From: Acidobacteriota bacterium
GTDB lineage: Bacteria > Acidobacteriota > Terriglobia > Terriglobales > Acidobacteriaceae
NCBI GenBank assembly: GCA_003225005.1
Contig: QIAN01000027.1
Coordinates: forward strand, 1-59,373
Direction of reading: 5' to 3'
Length of the DNA: 59,373 nucleotides
The translations under genes and the position numbers were made by a program. The first letter of the stretch is position 1. The number at the start of each line of letters is the position of its first letter. Under the pieces are notes generated by a model. It did not search any database. It worked only from the letters and a program-made list of their open reading frames with translations, and was not told the origin of the DNA. Shown piece by piece: positions 43,943 to 53,313 of the stretch.

Positions 43943-43962
43943 TATCACAGCGGTATATCACA
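43943..43962 (-). promoter_or_regulatory. Tandem TGTGATA half-sites upstream of the oxidase operon
   Basis: On the minus strand the seven-base word TGTGATA occurs twice, 13 bases apart, about 80-100 bases before the subunit II start. Each contains the TGTGA half-site of CRP-type operators, but the opposite TCACA half is missing, so binding by the CRP-type regulator is only a possibility. Confidence 0.3.
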
Positions 43963-44040
43963 AACGCAAGCAAGTTGTTGGCCGCAAAAGCAACCAGCGG
44001 TGGATCTCACCCTCCTCCGACCCAGGGAATTGAAAAAACC

Positions 44041-44703
44041 TCAGCTTGCAATCAGATCCGCGAAGACGAACTGATCGCGGACCACGGTCTCGCCCACTGA
44101 AACCGGCAAGACCGTGTCGAGCATGGGCCCTCGATACACAAACGAATGAAATTCCCCGCGTTCGCCGCAGGGGTCCACTTCCTCGGGCAGAGCCGATAGC
44201 AGCGCTTCATCAAAGTCGCGGCCCACGAACGACCGGTCGAGCTTTCCGGTGTCGATACAAGTCAACTTCGCTCGCAGCCCACCTGCGATCATCTCCTGTG
44301 CCAGAGCATGCGTCGGCAGCCCCCACACCGGAAATATCGGCTGCAGCCCCGTGTCCCTCATCCGCTTTTCCCGGTAGGCGCGTACATCTTCGAGAAACAG
44401 ATCGCCAAACGCAACTCCTTCGATGCCTTCGGCGAGAGCCTTAGCACAGGTTCGAGCCATCACCGATTCGTACTGCTCATTGGAGCATGGCCAGGGCAAC
44501 GGGACGCCCCAGAGCGGAAGTCCGGTACCCGCAGCCTGCCGCTCGACCAGTTCGCGTCGGACTGCGTGCATGGCGACTCGATCAGCCACGTCGTTGAAGG
44601 TGGTCAGCAGCCCGACCACCTCATACTCAGCTCGCTGACGGAGAACGTGCAGGCTCCAAGCGCTGTCTTTGCCACTGCTCCACGATAAGAGAATGGGCTT
44701 CAT
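44041..44703 (-). CDS. Dph6-related PP-loop ATP pyrophosphatase
   Basis: A 220-residue adenine-nucleotide alpha-hydrolase. The PP-loop LSWSSGKDSAWSLHVL opens the protein, and the signature EGVAFGDLFLEDVRAYRE and DPCGERGEFHSFVYRGP of the diphthine-ammonia-ligase-like family follow. Bacteria lack diphthamide, so the substrate of bacterial members is unknown; adenylation of a small molecule is likely. It is monocistronic, and the neighbours give no hint. Confidence 0.85.
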   Translation of the reverse strand: MKPILLSWSSGKDSAWSLHVLRQRAEYEVVGLLTTFNDVADRVAMHAVRRELVERQAAGTGLPLWGVPLPWPCSNEQYESVMARTCAKALAEGIEGVAFGDLFLEDVRAYREKRMRDTGLQPIFPVWGLPTHALAQEMIAGGLRAKLTCIDTGKLDRSFVGRDFDEALLSALPEEVDPCGERGEFHSFVYRGPMLDTVLPVSVGETVVRDQFVFADLIAS

Positions 44704-44739
44704 CGGTCCAGTTGCGAAGAAAGGTTCCTTCCTTCGATT

Positions 44740-44769
44740 ACTCTGTGTTCCTCTCTGTCCTCTGTGGTT
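44740..44769. repeat. CTCTGTG-type short tandem-like repeat
   Basis: The intergenic string is built of three variant copies of CTCTGTG/CTCTCTGTCCT. Such CTGTGT/CTCTGTGG strings recur between genes in many soil bacteria. It lies between two convergently spaced minus-strand genes, and no function is evident. Confidence 0.35.
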
Positions 44770-44810
44770 AGGATTCTGATCCTTAATCCGCGGCCATCAG
44801 TGCCAAGATG

Positions 44811-47800
44811 TTACTTCTCGCTCCACTCCGGCACACGCCCCGGAGTCCACGGCGCTCCCGCAGCTTCCATGTCCTTCTCCAACCTGGCAAAGTCGACTGC
44901 CACGAGCGTGTGCAACTTCGCCAACGCCTCGGTGAACTCACTGGCCGCAATGTTGTAAGCGTCAAGATGAGTTGGCGTGGGCTTGGTCAAAGCAAAGCGT
45001 TCGCCCTCCATAATCGAGTTCACCCGGTCATTAATCGACGACGGCACGGGCTCGTTCCGTTTCGCAAGCTCCCGATCTCCCCGCAAAACACGCAGGATTT
45101 CACGATTCCGCTGCTCAAGCGTATCCGCCGTCGCTCCCAGTTCTTTTTCGATCGTGGGAGTCTCATCGAGCGCAGTGCGAATTGCCTTCAACCGCGTCTC
45201 CAGGTCTTCACCAGTATGGATCGCCCCGGAAACCGCCCGATACAGGCGTGCCACTTTTCGCTGAAACTCTTCCTGCGCCTCCCGATCCTCCCGACTTAAA
45301 GAAGAAGACCCCTCTGCCACAACCTTGAACGACTGCGCACCACCCAACTCGCTGACGGTCCCATTTACCTTTTGAAACAACCGCACCGAGTAATTCCCGG
45401 ACAGCACCAGCGGTCCCAAACTCCCGGCCCGAGGGAAATCTTCGCCTTCCTCCGGGTTCTCGCGCACCGAGGGTGCCGGATACCGCAAGTCCCACGCCGC
45501 ACGCTGGAAACCTTCATCCGTACTGCCATTCACCCGGCGAATGGCCGCTGCACTGTCGTCGTAGATCATGAAATAAAGTTCCGGTTTGGCCTCTTCGGCT
45601 TCGGTGCGCAATTCATCGCGAGCGGGGTAGGGAAGCGTTTGATTTTTCTTGGCCGCTTCTTTTTCAGCGTCCTGTCGCTTTTCTTTCCTGGTCTTCAGCT
45701 TTTCTTTCAAGTACGCCGTGAACACCGCGCCAAAGGGAGGATTGTCCGCGGTATAGAACGCATCGCCCTGAAAGCCTTTCTTCGGCCCGCCCAGGGGATG
45801 ACGCTCGACGTATAACGAAGAGTCCTTCACCGGAAACAATGCCGCTGCCTGTTCCACCGACTCTGGCTTGATTTGCCGCAGCGGGCTGATGTCGTCCAGA
45901 ACATAGAAGCCGCGTCCGAACGTTGCGATCACCAGATCGCCCTCTCGCGTTTGCAAAACCATGTCGCGAACCGCGATCGTGGGCAAGCCTCCCTTGAGCC
46001 GCACCCAGTGTTGCCCACCATCAATCGTGAAGAAGGCGCCGAATTCGGTTCCGGCAAATAGCAGCTTCGGATTCACCGTGTCTTCCACGAAGGCGAGGAC
46101 TGGCCCGTTCTCCGGCAGATCGCCAGTAATAGAACTCCAAGTCTTGCCCGCGTCGGTAGACTTCAGCAGATATGGTTTGAAATCTTCGGTCTTGTGATTG
46201 TCGAACGCCGCAAACACCGTATTGACATCGTGCTGTGAAGCCGCCAGCCGGCTGACATAAGTCGCGTCAGGAACGCCCGGAAACTTATCGTACTTCGTCC
46301 AGCTCTGCCCGCCGTCGCCGGTAACCTGAATAAGTCCGTCGTCGGTACCGACGAATATAAGACCTTCCTTCCTCGACGACTCCGCCAGCGCCACAATGTT
46401 TCCATAGAACGACGTCGAGGCATTCTTCGCCACCGCGTCCGGCCCCCATACTCTACCCATCACCGGCAACTTGTTGCGATCCAATTGCCTCGTCAAATCT
46501 CCGCTGATAGCTTTCCACGTGTCGCCGCGGTCGTCACTGCGGAAAAGTTTGTTGGCCGCAAAGTACAGCCGTGTATGCGAGTGCGGACTGATAATCACAG
46601 GCGAGTCCCAATTCCACCGCAGCGGAGGCTCGCCTCTGCCCTCAAGCGGCTGTAACACCAACTCCTGGCCCGTAACCTTGTCATACCGGACCAGCACCCC
46701 ATACTGCGACTCCGAATAAACTGTATTGGGATCCATCGGATCCACCTGCGAACGGAATCCATCTCCGCCGGTAGTGACATACCAATCGGAATTCATAATC
46801 CCGTTCAGATTGCGAGTGCGCGAAGGGCCGCACCACGAAAAGTTGTCCTGCGTGCCGCCGCACACGTTATAAAAGGGAAGCGCGTTGTCGACGGCAACGT
46901 CATAGAACTGCACCGTAGGCAGGTTGGCCCTAAATTGCCATGTCTTCGAATCGTCAAAAGTCTCAGCCACCCCGCCATCAGAACCCAGAATCCAATGTTT
47001 AGTATTGTCCGGATCGATCCAGATCGTGTGATTGTCTCCGTGATGATTCACTTCTTCGACTTTGTGCAGGGTCTTGCCGCCGTCCAGTGACTCGCGCAGG
47101 CTCACGTTCATCACGAATATGCGGTCAGCATTCTTCGGGTCGGCGATGATCTGGGCGTAGTACATCGCGCCCTGATCGAACTCATTGCGCCGCTCCCAGG
47201 TTGCACCCTTGTCGCTGGAGCGGAAGATTCCACCCTTGCCGTCGGCCGCTTCAATCGTGGCGTAAACCACGCTAGGATCAGCCGGCGAAACCGCCAGCCC
47301 GATGCGCCCCATATCTTCTTTCGGCAATCCCGACTTCAACTTGTTCCACGTCGCGCCCGCATCGGTGGATTTATAGAGGGCACTCTCCGGCCCGCCATCA
47401 ATCAAAGTGAAAACATGCCGCCGACGCTGGTAGGCAGCGGCGTAAACAATGTCGGGATTTGAGGAATCAAGGGCCACATCCGCCACACCAGTGTTCTCGC
47501 TGATCGTTAGCACAGCTTTCCAGTTCTTGCCGCCATCCGTCGTCTTGTACAAACCACGGTCCCCGCCCGGCCCCCACAAAGGCCCCTCGGCGGCAACATA
47601 AACAACTTTTGAATCTCGCGGGTCAACCACGACACGCCCAACGTGCTCCGATTTCTTCAACCCCACGTTCTGCCAATTCTTGCCGCCGTCATCTGACCGG
47701 TAAATTCCATCGCCATATCCCACGCTGCGCTGGCTGTTGCTCTCGCCGCTACCCACCCACACCACCGACGCGTCGTTCGGATCGAGCGTGACCCATCCCA

Positions 47801-48272
47801 TCGAATAAGACTTCTCATTGTCGAAAACCGGAGTCCAAGTCGTGCCGTCATCGACCGTCTTCCACACTCCGCCGGAAGCCACGCCCACGTAATACTCAAA
47901 TTTGTTCTTAGGATTCACCGCGACCGATGTCACACGCCCCGAAGCCACGGCCGGCCCCAGCAAACGAAACTTCAGCCCAGCAAAAGTATCGGCAGTCATG
48001 CCGCCTTTCTTTTCTTCTTTCTTCTCTTCTTCTTTCGGCTCAGCCTTTTTCTCGTCCTTCTTTTTCTCTTGCTTCGGCTCCTTCTTCCCGGCCTGCACAG
48101 GAGGCGTCGCCTGCATCTTCTTGTCAGCGTCCTTATCTGGAGAAGACTGGGCGGCTACGAGGAAAGTCGACAAAAACCACAACACAGCAAGCAAAATCTC
48201 AACCCGCGATTTCAATGATGACTCCTGTCCAGTGCGCAGACATAGCGCTGGCAAACTGAGTCGGCAATCCAA
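44811..48272 (-). CDS. Very large secreted BNR/sortilin-like beta-propeller protein
   Basis: A 1153-residue exported protein. A signal peptide lies near residues 22-42 (LLAVLWFLSTFLVAAQ). A Lys/Glu-rich linker (~45-90) is followed by many BNR/Asp-box repeats forming VPS10/sortilin-type propellers, for example GVWKTVDDGTTWTPV, GLYKTTDGGKNWKAV, ALYKSTDAGATWNKL and LLKSTDAGKTWSSI. A C-terminal ~350-residue helical and charged region ends the protein. Acidobacteriota carry many of these; some are annotated as glycosyl hydrolases, but no hydrolase site is identifiable. Ligand binding on the cell surface is likely. The start could be up to 20 codons later. Confidence 0.88.
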   Translation of the reverse strand: MDCRLSLPALCLRTGQESSLKSRVEILLAVLWFLSTFLVAAQSSPDKDADKKMQATPPVQAGKKEPKQEKKKDEKKAEPKEEEKKEEKKGGMTADTFAGLKFRLLGPAVASGRVTSVAVNPKNKFEYYVGVASGGVWKTVDDGTTWTPVFDNEKSYSMGWVTLDPNDASVVWVGSGESNSQRSVGYGDGIYRSDDGGKNWQNVGLKKSEHVGRVVVDPRDSKVVYVAAEGPLWGPGGDRGLYKTTDGGKNWKAVLTISENTGVADVALDSSNPDIVYAAAYQRRRHVFTLIDGGPESALYKSTDAGATWNKLKSGLPKEDMGRIGLAVSPADPSVVYATIEAADGKGGIFRSSDKGATWERRNEFDQGAMYYAQIIADPKNADRIFVMNVSLRESLDGGKTLHKVEEVNHHGDNHTIWIDPDNTKHWILGSDGGVAETFDDSKTWQFRANLPTVQFYDVAVDNALPFYNVCGGTQDNFSWCGPSRTRNLNGIMNSDWYVTTGGDGFRSQVDPMDPNTVYSESQYGVLVRYDKVTGQELVLQPLEGRGEPPLRWNWDSPVIISPHSHTRLYFAANKLFRSDDRGDTWKAISGDLTRQLDRNKLPVMGRVWGPDAVAKNASTSFYGNIVALAESSRKEGLIFVGTDDGLIQVTGDGGQSWTKYDKFPGVPDATYVSRLAASQHDVNTVFAAFDNHKTEDFKPYLLKSTDAGKTWSSITGDLPENGPVLAFVEDTVNPKLLFAGTEFGAFFTIDGGQHWVRLKGGLPTIAVRDMVLQTREGDLVIATFGRGFYVLDDISPLRQIKPESVEQAAALFPVKDSSLYVERHPLGGPKKGFQGDAFYTADNPPFGAVFTAYLKEKLKTRKEKRQDAEKEAAKKNQTLPYPARDELRTEAEEAKPELYFMIYDDSAAAIRRVNGSTDEGFQRAAWDLRYPAPSVRENPEEGEDFPRAGSLGPLVLSGNYSVRLFQKVNGTVSELGGAQSFKVVAEGSSSLSREDREAQEEFQRKVARLYRAVSGAIHTGEDLETRLKAIRTALDETPTIEKELGATADTLEQRNREILRVLRGDRELAKRNEPVPSSINDRVNSIMEGERFALTKPTPTHLDAYNIAASEFTEALAKLHTLVAVDFARLEKDMEAAGAPWTPGRVPEWSEK

Positions 48273-48382
48273 CTCAGCTGGGCGACTCTGCGATCTCGGT
48301 GGTAAAGAATTTTCAAAACCGATATGTATACAGCATTCTGACCATAGTTAGAAGCGCGACTTTTCAGTTAACAAAAGATTGA

Positions 48383-48429
48383 GCCGCGAAGCGGCGGAAA
48401 GAATGCAGCCCACGGCGTTAGCCGTGGGC
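48383..48429. repeat. REP-like element with two hairpins
   Basis: Two short hairpins follow each other: GCCGC-GAA-GCGGC (48383-48395) and GCCCACGGC-GTTA-GCCGTGGGC (48408-48416/48421-48429). The flanking text (GGAAAGAATGCAGCCCACGG, later CCCAGCGGGGCGAAAG) resembles dispersed intergenic repeats that I recall from acidobacterial genomes. It lies between divergent genes, so it is not a simple terminator. Confidence 0.55.
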
Positions 48430-48558
48430 AAAAGAGGAAACTGAAACAAGTCCCAGCGGGGCGAAAGAAGAGACCACGGCGAAACCGTACCGACCACGCG
48501 ATCCGATCCATACCTCTCGGAGCAATGTCCCGTCTCAGCCCGCGATAGAATCAATTCC

Positions 48559-49029
48559 ATGCCACGAAAGTCACCCGATCACGGCCACGACACGCGCTAC
48601 GTCCGCATGCAAAAGAATTACTGCTTCGCTTGCGGCCTGAACAATCCCCACGGCATGCGCCTTAAATTTACCCTCGACGAGAACCGCAAGATGTCGATCT
48701 GCCGCTTCCGACTCAGCAAACGCTACACCGGTCCTCCAGGCCACTGCCACGGAGGAATCATCGCCACCATTCTCGACGACGCCATGGGTAAGGTAAACAA
48801 GCTGCGCCATGTCGTCGCCTTGACGCGTGAGATGACGGTCGAGTACTTCAAGCCGGTCCCCCTGCACAAACCCCTGCTCGTCCAGGGACGCGAAATCGAA
48901 GTTCGCGGAACCCAGCACATCAATTCTGCGGAAATCCTCAACGAAAAAGGCGAAATCCTGGCCCGCAGTCGCGGCGTTTTCATCGCCATCGATCCCGAAA
49001 GAATGTTCGCGAAATATGCGGAGCGATAG
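48559..49029 (+). CDS. PaaI-family hotdog thioesterase
   Basis: A 156-residue hotdog-fold acyl-CoA thioesterase-like protein. NYCFACGLNNPHGMRLKF opens the domain, and PPGHCHGGIIATILDDAMGK carries the catalytic-type H-G-G/D motif of PaaI-like enzymes. TREMTVEYFKPVPLHKPLL completes the fold. The substrate is unknown. The start lies downstream of the REP-like region, with no strong Shine-Dalgarno. It is monocistronic. Confidence 0.85.
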   Translation: MPRKSPDHGHDTRYVRMQKNYCFACGLNNPHGMRLKFTLDENRKMSICRFRLSKRYTGPPGHCHGGIIATILDDAMGKVNKLRHVVALTREMTVEYFKPVPLHKPLLVQGREIEVRGTQHINSAEILNEKGEILARSRGVFIAIDPERMFAKYAER

Positions 49030-49249
49030 TTAACCGAAGAAAGACACAATTAAAAAGAACGAGACAGGCTGGAGCGCGTCCGAAACGCGGACGAATTGAT
49101 TTCGGCTCGACGAGATCAGAGTTCACCCGAAGTCCCGGAAAGCCGAACGCCAATCGCTACCCACGAGGGAATTTGCCAACGCGGGGAAACCTGATACCCT
49201 TTGTGCGAATTCTTTCGTCCAACACGCGGCCAATCTCTTGGGGGATCGT

Positions 49250-50095
49250 ATGCTCCAGGCCATTCTCTCCACACTAACAGCCACACTGATGGCCCTGGCT
49301 GCACTGGCTCCGGCTCAGACCAATGGTCAGGCCCGGCCCGAAGCTAAGCCGGCCGCCAACCCAGCCCGCGATTCTGTCATTCGGATTGTCAAGCAGATCA
49401 AACGGGCCGATTACGAGGGCGACCGGGTTGCGCTCAAACGCCTTCATGGCGACATCACGCCGCTGCCTGAAAACAAAATTCTTGCCTCCCGCCAGCTGTA
49501 TTGGCGAGGCTTTGCCCTCTGGCGCCGGGCAATCAACGGCTTTAACGAGTCGCCTTCTCCCAAGGACTTGGAGGAAGACTTGAACGGTGCGATTGCCGAT
49601 TTCAACGATTCCCTCACCGACGACCCTGCCTTCGTCGAGTCGAAAATTGGCGAAGCCTCCTGTTTCGGTTATCTGGCGTACCTGAGCATGAAAGACCCCG
49701 CACGTGTGCAGGACATGATCCAACATTCAAGTTCCTTTCTGAAAGACGCCATGGCGTCAGATCCCGATAATCCTCGTCTCCTCTGGGTGCTCGGCCCCAT
49801 CCGCTGGTCATCGCCGCCCGAGCGCGGTGGCGGTCAGGACAAGGCCTTTGACCTTTATCAGCGCGGCCTGGAGGCCGTTCGCACGAGGCCCGCCGTGAGC
49901 GATCCCCTGGAACCTTCCTGGGGTGAGCCCGAATTGCTCATGAATCGCGCTTGGTCGAATCTCCACCGCACAACTCCAGACCTGAAAGCCGCGCAGAACG
50001 ACGCAGCCGCCGCATTGATCCTGGTTCCGTACTGGCACTACGTGCGCGACATTCTCCTGCCGCAAATTCAAGATGCGCAGGCCAAAGCGCGCTGA
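49250..50095 (+). CDS. Secreted helical-repeat protein of unknown function
   Basis: A 281-residue protein with a signal peptide (LTATLMALAALAPAQ). The body is helical, with TPR-like segments (NGAIADFNDSLTDDPAFVES, KAFDLYQRGLEAVRTRP, LKAAQNDAAAALILVPYWH). The start ATG at 49250 is preceded by GGGGG; a TTG at 49238 is less likely. Such proteins commonly score the size of a sub-population of repeats and bind partners. No operon partner is apparent. Confidence 0.7.
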   Translation: MLQAILSTLTATLMALAALAPAQTNGQARPEAKPAANPARDSVIRIVKQIKRADYEGDRVALKRLHGDITPLPENKILASRQLYWRGFALWRRAINGFNESPSPKDLEEDLNGAIADFNDSLTDDPAFVESKIGEASCFGYLAYLSMKDPARVQDMIQHSSSFLKDAMASDPDNPRLLWVLGPIRWSSPPERGGGQDKAFDLYQRGLEAVRTRPAVSDPLEPSWGEPELLMNRAWSNLHRTTPDLKAAQNDAAAALILVPYWHYVRDILLPQIQDAQAKAR

Positions 50096-50308
50096 CTGCC
50101 CGGGCCGACGCCGAGGGTTCCTCTTTTTATTCGCGTTGTTGTGCGAAAAACGCCTGGGCATTTTTTGACTTTGACCGAGACTTCGACCTGCGGGGGATTT
50201 CCGCAAATCGTTCCCCAGCGTTAGAATGAATCAGCGGCGAGAAGCACCAGGCGGCACCATCACCGCGGTGTCAGCTGAGAGCTGACAACTGTTTTTCGGA
50301 GTCCACCC

Positions 50309-51232
50309 ATGTCGCAGAACAACGGCAGCAACAACACCAGCCTTCGCCTCAAGACCGGTCTGGCCGAGATGCTCAAAGGCGGTGTCATCATGGACGTCAC
50401 CAACGCCGAGCAGGCCTCCATCGCCGAAAAAGCCGGAGCCGTCGCGGTGATGGCCCTCGAGCGCGTCCCCGCGCAAATCCGCGCCGAAGGCGGCGTAGCC
50501 CGCATGGCCTCGCCCAAGAAAATTCGCGAGATCATGGCCACGGTGTCGATTCCAGTTATGGCCAAGTGCCGCATCGGACACTTCGCCGAGGCGCAGATTT
50601 TGCAGGAGCTGGGCGTCGACTACATTGACGAATCCGAAGTGCTCACCCCCGCCGACGAAGCTCATCACGTCGATAAGCATGCCTTCACGGTTCCCTTCGT
50701 CTGCGGAGCGCGCAATCTGGGGGAGGCTCTCCGCCGCATCGCCGAAGGCGCCGCCATGATTCGCACTAAGGGTGAAGCCGGCACCGGCGACGTGGTCCAC
50801 GCCGTCAAGCACATCCGCCAGATCGTGCAAGAGATGAAGATTCTCACCGTTCTCGGCGAAGAAGAGCTCTACGCCAAGGCCAAAGAGCACCAGGCTCCAT
50901 ACGAACTGGTAAAGATGGTCGCCAAAACCGGCAAGCTTCCCGTCCCAAATTTCTCCGCCGGAGGCATCGCCACCCCCGCCGACGCCTCGCTCGTCATGCA
51001 GCTCGGAGCCGAAGCCGTGTTCGTCGGCAGCGGCATCTTCATGAAAGATTCCACCACCTTCGCCGACCCGCAGGAAGCCGAAAAGCGCGCCCGCGCCATC
51101 GTCAAAGCCGCCACCCACTTCAACGACCCTAAAGTATTACTTGAAGTTAGCGAAGAGCTGACGGGCGCTATGAAAGGCCTGGCCGTGGCTGGACTCGACG
51201 AAGCCCACATGCTGCAGACGCGAGGTTGGTAG
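50309..51232 (+). CDS. pdxS: Pyridoxal 5'-phosphate synthase, synthase subunit
   Basis: Makes PLP from ribose 5-phosphate, glyceraldehyde 3-phosphate and ammonia supplied by PdxT. The 307-residue TIM barrel has the conserved [20 protein letters not shown] with the catalytic lysine context, [36 protein letters not shown] and [20 protein letters not shown]. It is slightly longer than usual, with a Ser/Asn-rich start. The glutaminase partner pdxT is not adjacent but lies 1.4 kb downstream at 52657. Confidence 0.97.
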   Translation: MSQNNGSNNTSLRLKTGLAEMLKGGVIMDVTNAEQASIAEKAGAVAVMALERVPAQIRAEGGVARMASPKKIREIMATVSIPVMAKCRIGHFAEAQILQELGVDYIDESEVLTPADEAHHVDKHAFTVPFVCGARNLGEALRRIAEGAAMIRTKGEAGTGDVVHAVKHIRQIVQEMKILTVLGEEELYAKAKEHQAPYELVKMVAKTGKLPVPNFSAGGIATPADASLVMQLGAEAVFVGSGIFMKDSTTFADPQEAEKRARAIVKAATHFNDPKVLLEVSEELTGAMKGLAVAGLDEAHMLQTRGW

Positions 51233-51413
51233 GACTATCGACCAGCCCCCCGTCGCGGTTTTCGACGCGTGAACACCGCGGAATCGAACAGCCGTGCTTT
51301 CGGGCGGCGCGACGCTTTTCGCTGCTACGCTCGTTGACTTCTGCTTCTTCTCATCCCTGAGATTTCCGACGTACGCGCCTTTTCCGCAGTCGGTGATTTA
51401 GCAGGAGGGCACG

Positions 51414-51797
51414 ATGAATCGAGAACGTGTGCTGAAGGTTGTCTTGGTGTTGGTGGGATTGCTGTTTTCGGCTGGCATTTACCCGCTGATGATGTCTTTG
51501 TGGAAAATGAACAAGTCGGACTACGGCGATGACATGATGCTCAGCCTCTATTTCACGCTTGGCATTTTCCTGCTGATGGCAGTACGTAATCCATCGGCGA
51601 ATCGCAGCCTGGTCGGCTTCGCAGCGTGGTCGAGCTTCGCCCACGGCGCGGTGATGGCCGTGCTGGCAGTCCACATTGCGAGCGAACGCGGAGGTCTGCT
51701 GAGCGCCGTGGCTATACTCGTTATCATCGGTGTAGCCCTGGTCGCGCTGGCTCCGGAGAAGCCGTCACGAGAGCCGGCACACGCAGCCGCCGCGTAG
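51414..51797 (+). CDS. Small integral membrane protein (DUF6632-like)
   Basis: A 127-residue protein with four hydrophobic helices (VVLVLVGLLFSAGIYPLMM, MLSLYFTLGIFLLMAVR, FAHGAVMAVLAVHIAS, AVAILVIIGVALVAL) and an acidic-tailed end. AGGAGG precedes the ATG by six bases. Similar proteins occur widely in Acidobacteriota, with no known function. Its stop is followed almost at once by a parE remnant. Confidence 0.75.
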   Translation: MNRERVLKVVLVLVGLLFSAGIYPLMMSLWKMNKSDYGDDMMLSLYFTLGIFLLMAVRNPSANRSLVGFAAWSSFAHGAVMAVLAVHIASERGGLLSAVAILVIIGVALVALAPEKPSREPAHAAAA

Positions 51798-51799
51798 GG

Positions 51800-51953
51800 T
51801 TGGCCGATCTCGCCGATATTTGGACCTTCAGCGCTGAAGACAGTTGGCTGCTACGTCATCTTCTACGTGCCCCTTCCAAACGGCGTCGAGATCGTCCGCG
51901 TCGTTCATGGCGCGCGCGATGTAGAGACGATCCTCCGAGAGGAGGAAGGATGA
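51800..51953 (+). pseudogene. RelE/ParE-type toxin gene with an internal deletion
   Basis: The 5' piece reads LADLADIWTFSAEDS (51800-51844), the usual start of ParE toxins. The 3' piece, in another frame from 51843, reads VGCYVIFYVPLPNGVEIVR, then VVHGARDVETILREEEG and a stop at 51951-51953, the usual ParE end. About 40 central codons are missing and the frame is changed, so no toxin can be made. The antitoxin gene that would precede it is absent; the membrane-protein gene ends there instead. Confidence 0.75.
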
Positions 51954-51985
51954 ATCAGAACCCCCAGGGGCCACAGAGAAACGCA

Positions 51986-52534
51986 TCACCTGCGCAGCAG
52001 TTTCCTCGCGAAAGCACGTGCAATCGTGGCCGGATGAGTCGCGAAAATACAGAATTGGCCCAATACGCTTTGCGGCTCGTGGAAAACGCCGAGTTGTCTC
52101 AACACCGTCCCCCGGTCGTAATAGATTTTTTCCCCGGCCAGACGATCATCGGAGTCGAACGTGTACACCCCGCAAAGCGGAACCTCGACTCGTCGCCCTG
52201 TCGCCGGAAGACCACGCCACTCCCCGAGGTGCGTGCCGCGAATCATGACTTCGAGGAGAACGGCGTCGTCTGTGACATGCCGACGCTGTACCTCGATTTC
52301 TAAGTCAGGCACCGCCTTCATGAGCTGCTCGTAAAATAGGCGGACCCCGGTCGCGCCCTTATAGTGTTCGCCCCATGCCTCATCATCGTACCGTGCAACA
52401 TCGCCGAAGGTTCGGAGAACACCTTCCAAGTCATGCTCGTTCTCCAGTCGAATGTGTTGCTCAACAATTGCGATACGCGCCGACCGTGTGTCTTCGTTTT
52501 TCGGAATAGATGCGCTTGCCACATGCACCTCCAC
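51986..52534 (-). CDS. SnoaL-like ester cyclase-family protein
   Basis: A 182-residue protein of the NTF2-like/SnoaL fold. RIAIVEQHIRLENEHDLEGV opens the helix pair, FYEQLMKAVPDLEIEVQRR is typical of the family, and WRGLPATGRRVEVPLCGVYT gives the strand ends that line the pocket. Such proteins include polyketide cyclases and many uncharacterised small-molecule enzymes. The function here is unknown. It stands between pdxS and pdxT on the opposite strand. Confidence 0.82.
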   Translation of the reverse strand: MEVHVASASIPKNEDTRSARIAIVEQHIRLENEHDLEGVLRTFGDVARYDDEAWGEHYKGATGVRLFYEQLMKAVPDLEIEVQRRHVTDDAVLLEVMIRGTHLGEWRGLPATGRRVEVPLCGVYTFDSDDRLAGEKIYYDRGTVLRQLGVFHEPQSVLGQFCIFATHPATIARAFARKLLRR

Positions 52535-52656
52535 TCGCGCTTATGGTATCTCCGGCGAAGCTCCAGTGACTAATCCTACCAGCGGCCGGATGCCCCAGGG
52601 TCTCGCCCTGTTTGAGGGATTTTGATCTTTTGCTGTTCCGGTAGAATCAAATCAAC

Positions 52657-53313
52657 ATGACCATCGGAGTCCTGGCCCTGCAGGGCGATTTCGACGCGCA
52701 CCGCCGCCGGCTCGAACAGCTGGGAGCCGAAGTTGTGCTCGTCAAGAAGCCCGAGCAACTGGACGAGGTCGATGGCCTGGTCATTCCCGGTGGCGAATCC
52801 GGAACCTTCCTGAATCTGCTGGGCCCAGTCGGGTTCGAAAAGTTGAAAGAGTTTGTCCGAGTGAAACCCACATTCGGTACCTGCGCGGGAGCGATCTTGC
52901 TAGCCACCGAAGTAGAGAATCCCAAACAAGAAGGCCTTGGCGCGCTCGACATCCGCATTCGCCGCAACGCATACGGACGCCAGATCGACAGCTCCATCCG
53001 CGAAGGCAAACTTCTTCTGGGTGAACCGAATCAGGACAAGTTGAAAAAAAACAGAGTGAAAAGAAATGGACCGGGAAAAGCCACGCAGCCCACTCCTCCC
53101 CCGCAAGACTCGCCGTTGGAGATGGTTTTCATCCGCGCACCGAAGATCGAGCGCGTCGGCCCGAAAGTCGAAGTCATTGCGACTGAAGGCAACGATCCAG
53201 TCGCCGTCCGGCAGGGAAGAGTTATGGCCGCGACCTTCCATCCCGAGCTCTCTGACGACACGCGAGTTCACCAGGCCTTTCTCGATCTCGTCCGCAACGG
53301 GGAAACATCTTGA
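52657..53313 (+). CDS. pdxT: Pyridoxal 5'-phosphate synthase, glutaminase subunit
   Basis: Supplies ammonia from glutamine to PdxS. The class-I glutaminase fold has IGVLALQGDFDAHRRRL, the substrate motif IPGGESGTFLNL, the nucleophile in FGTCAGAILLA and the catalytic His-Glu in TFHPELSDD. At 218 residues it is longer than usual because of a Lys/Pro-rich insertion (~125-150, KLKKNRVKRNGPGKATQ) not seen in typical members. No strong ribosome-binding site is visible. It is separated from pdxS by two genes and a pseudogene. Confidence 0.92.
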   Translation: MTIGVLALQGDFDAHRRRLEQLGAEVVLVKKPEQLDEVDGLVIPGGESGTFLNLLGPVGFEKLKEFVRVKPTFGTCAGAILLATEVENPKQEGLGALDIRIRRNAYGRQIDSSIREGKLLLGEPNQDKLKKNRVKRNGPGKATQPTPPPQDSPLEMVFIRAPKIERVGPKVEVIATEGNDPVAVRQGRVMAATFHPELSDDTRVHQAFLDLVRNGETS

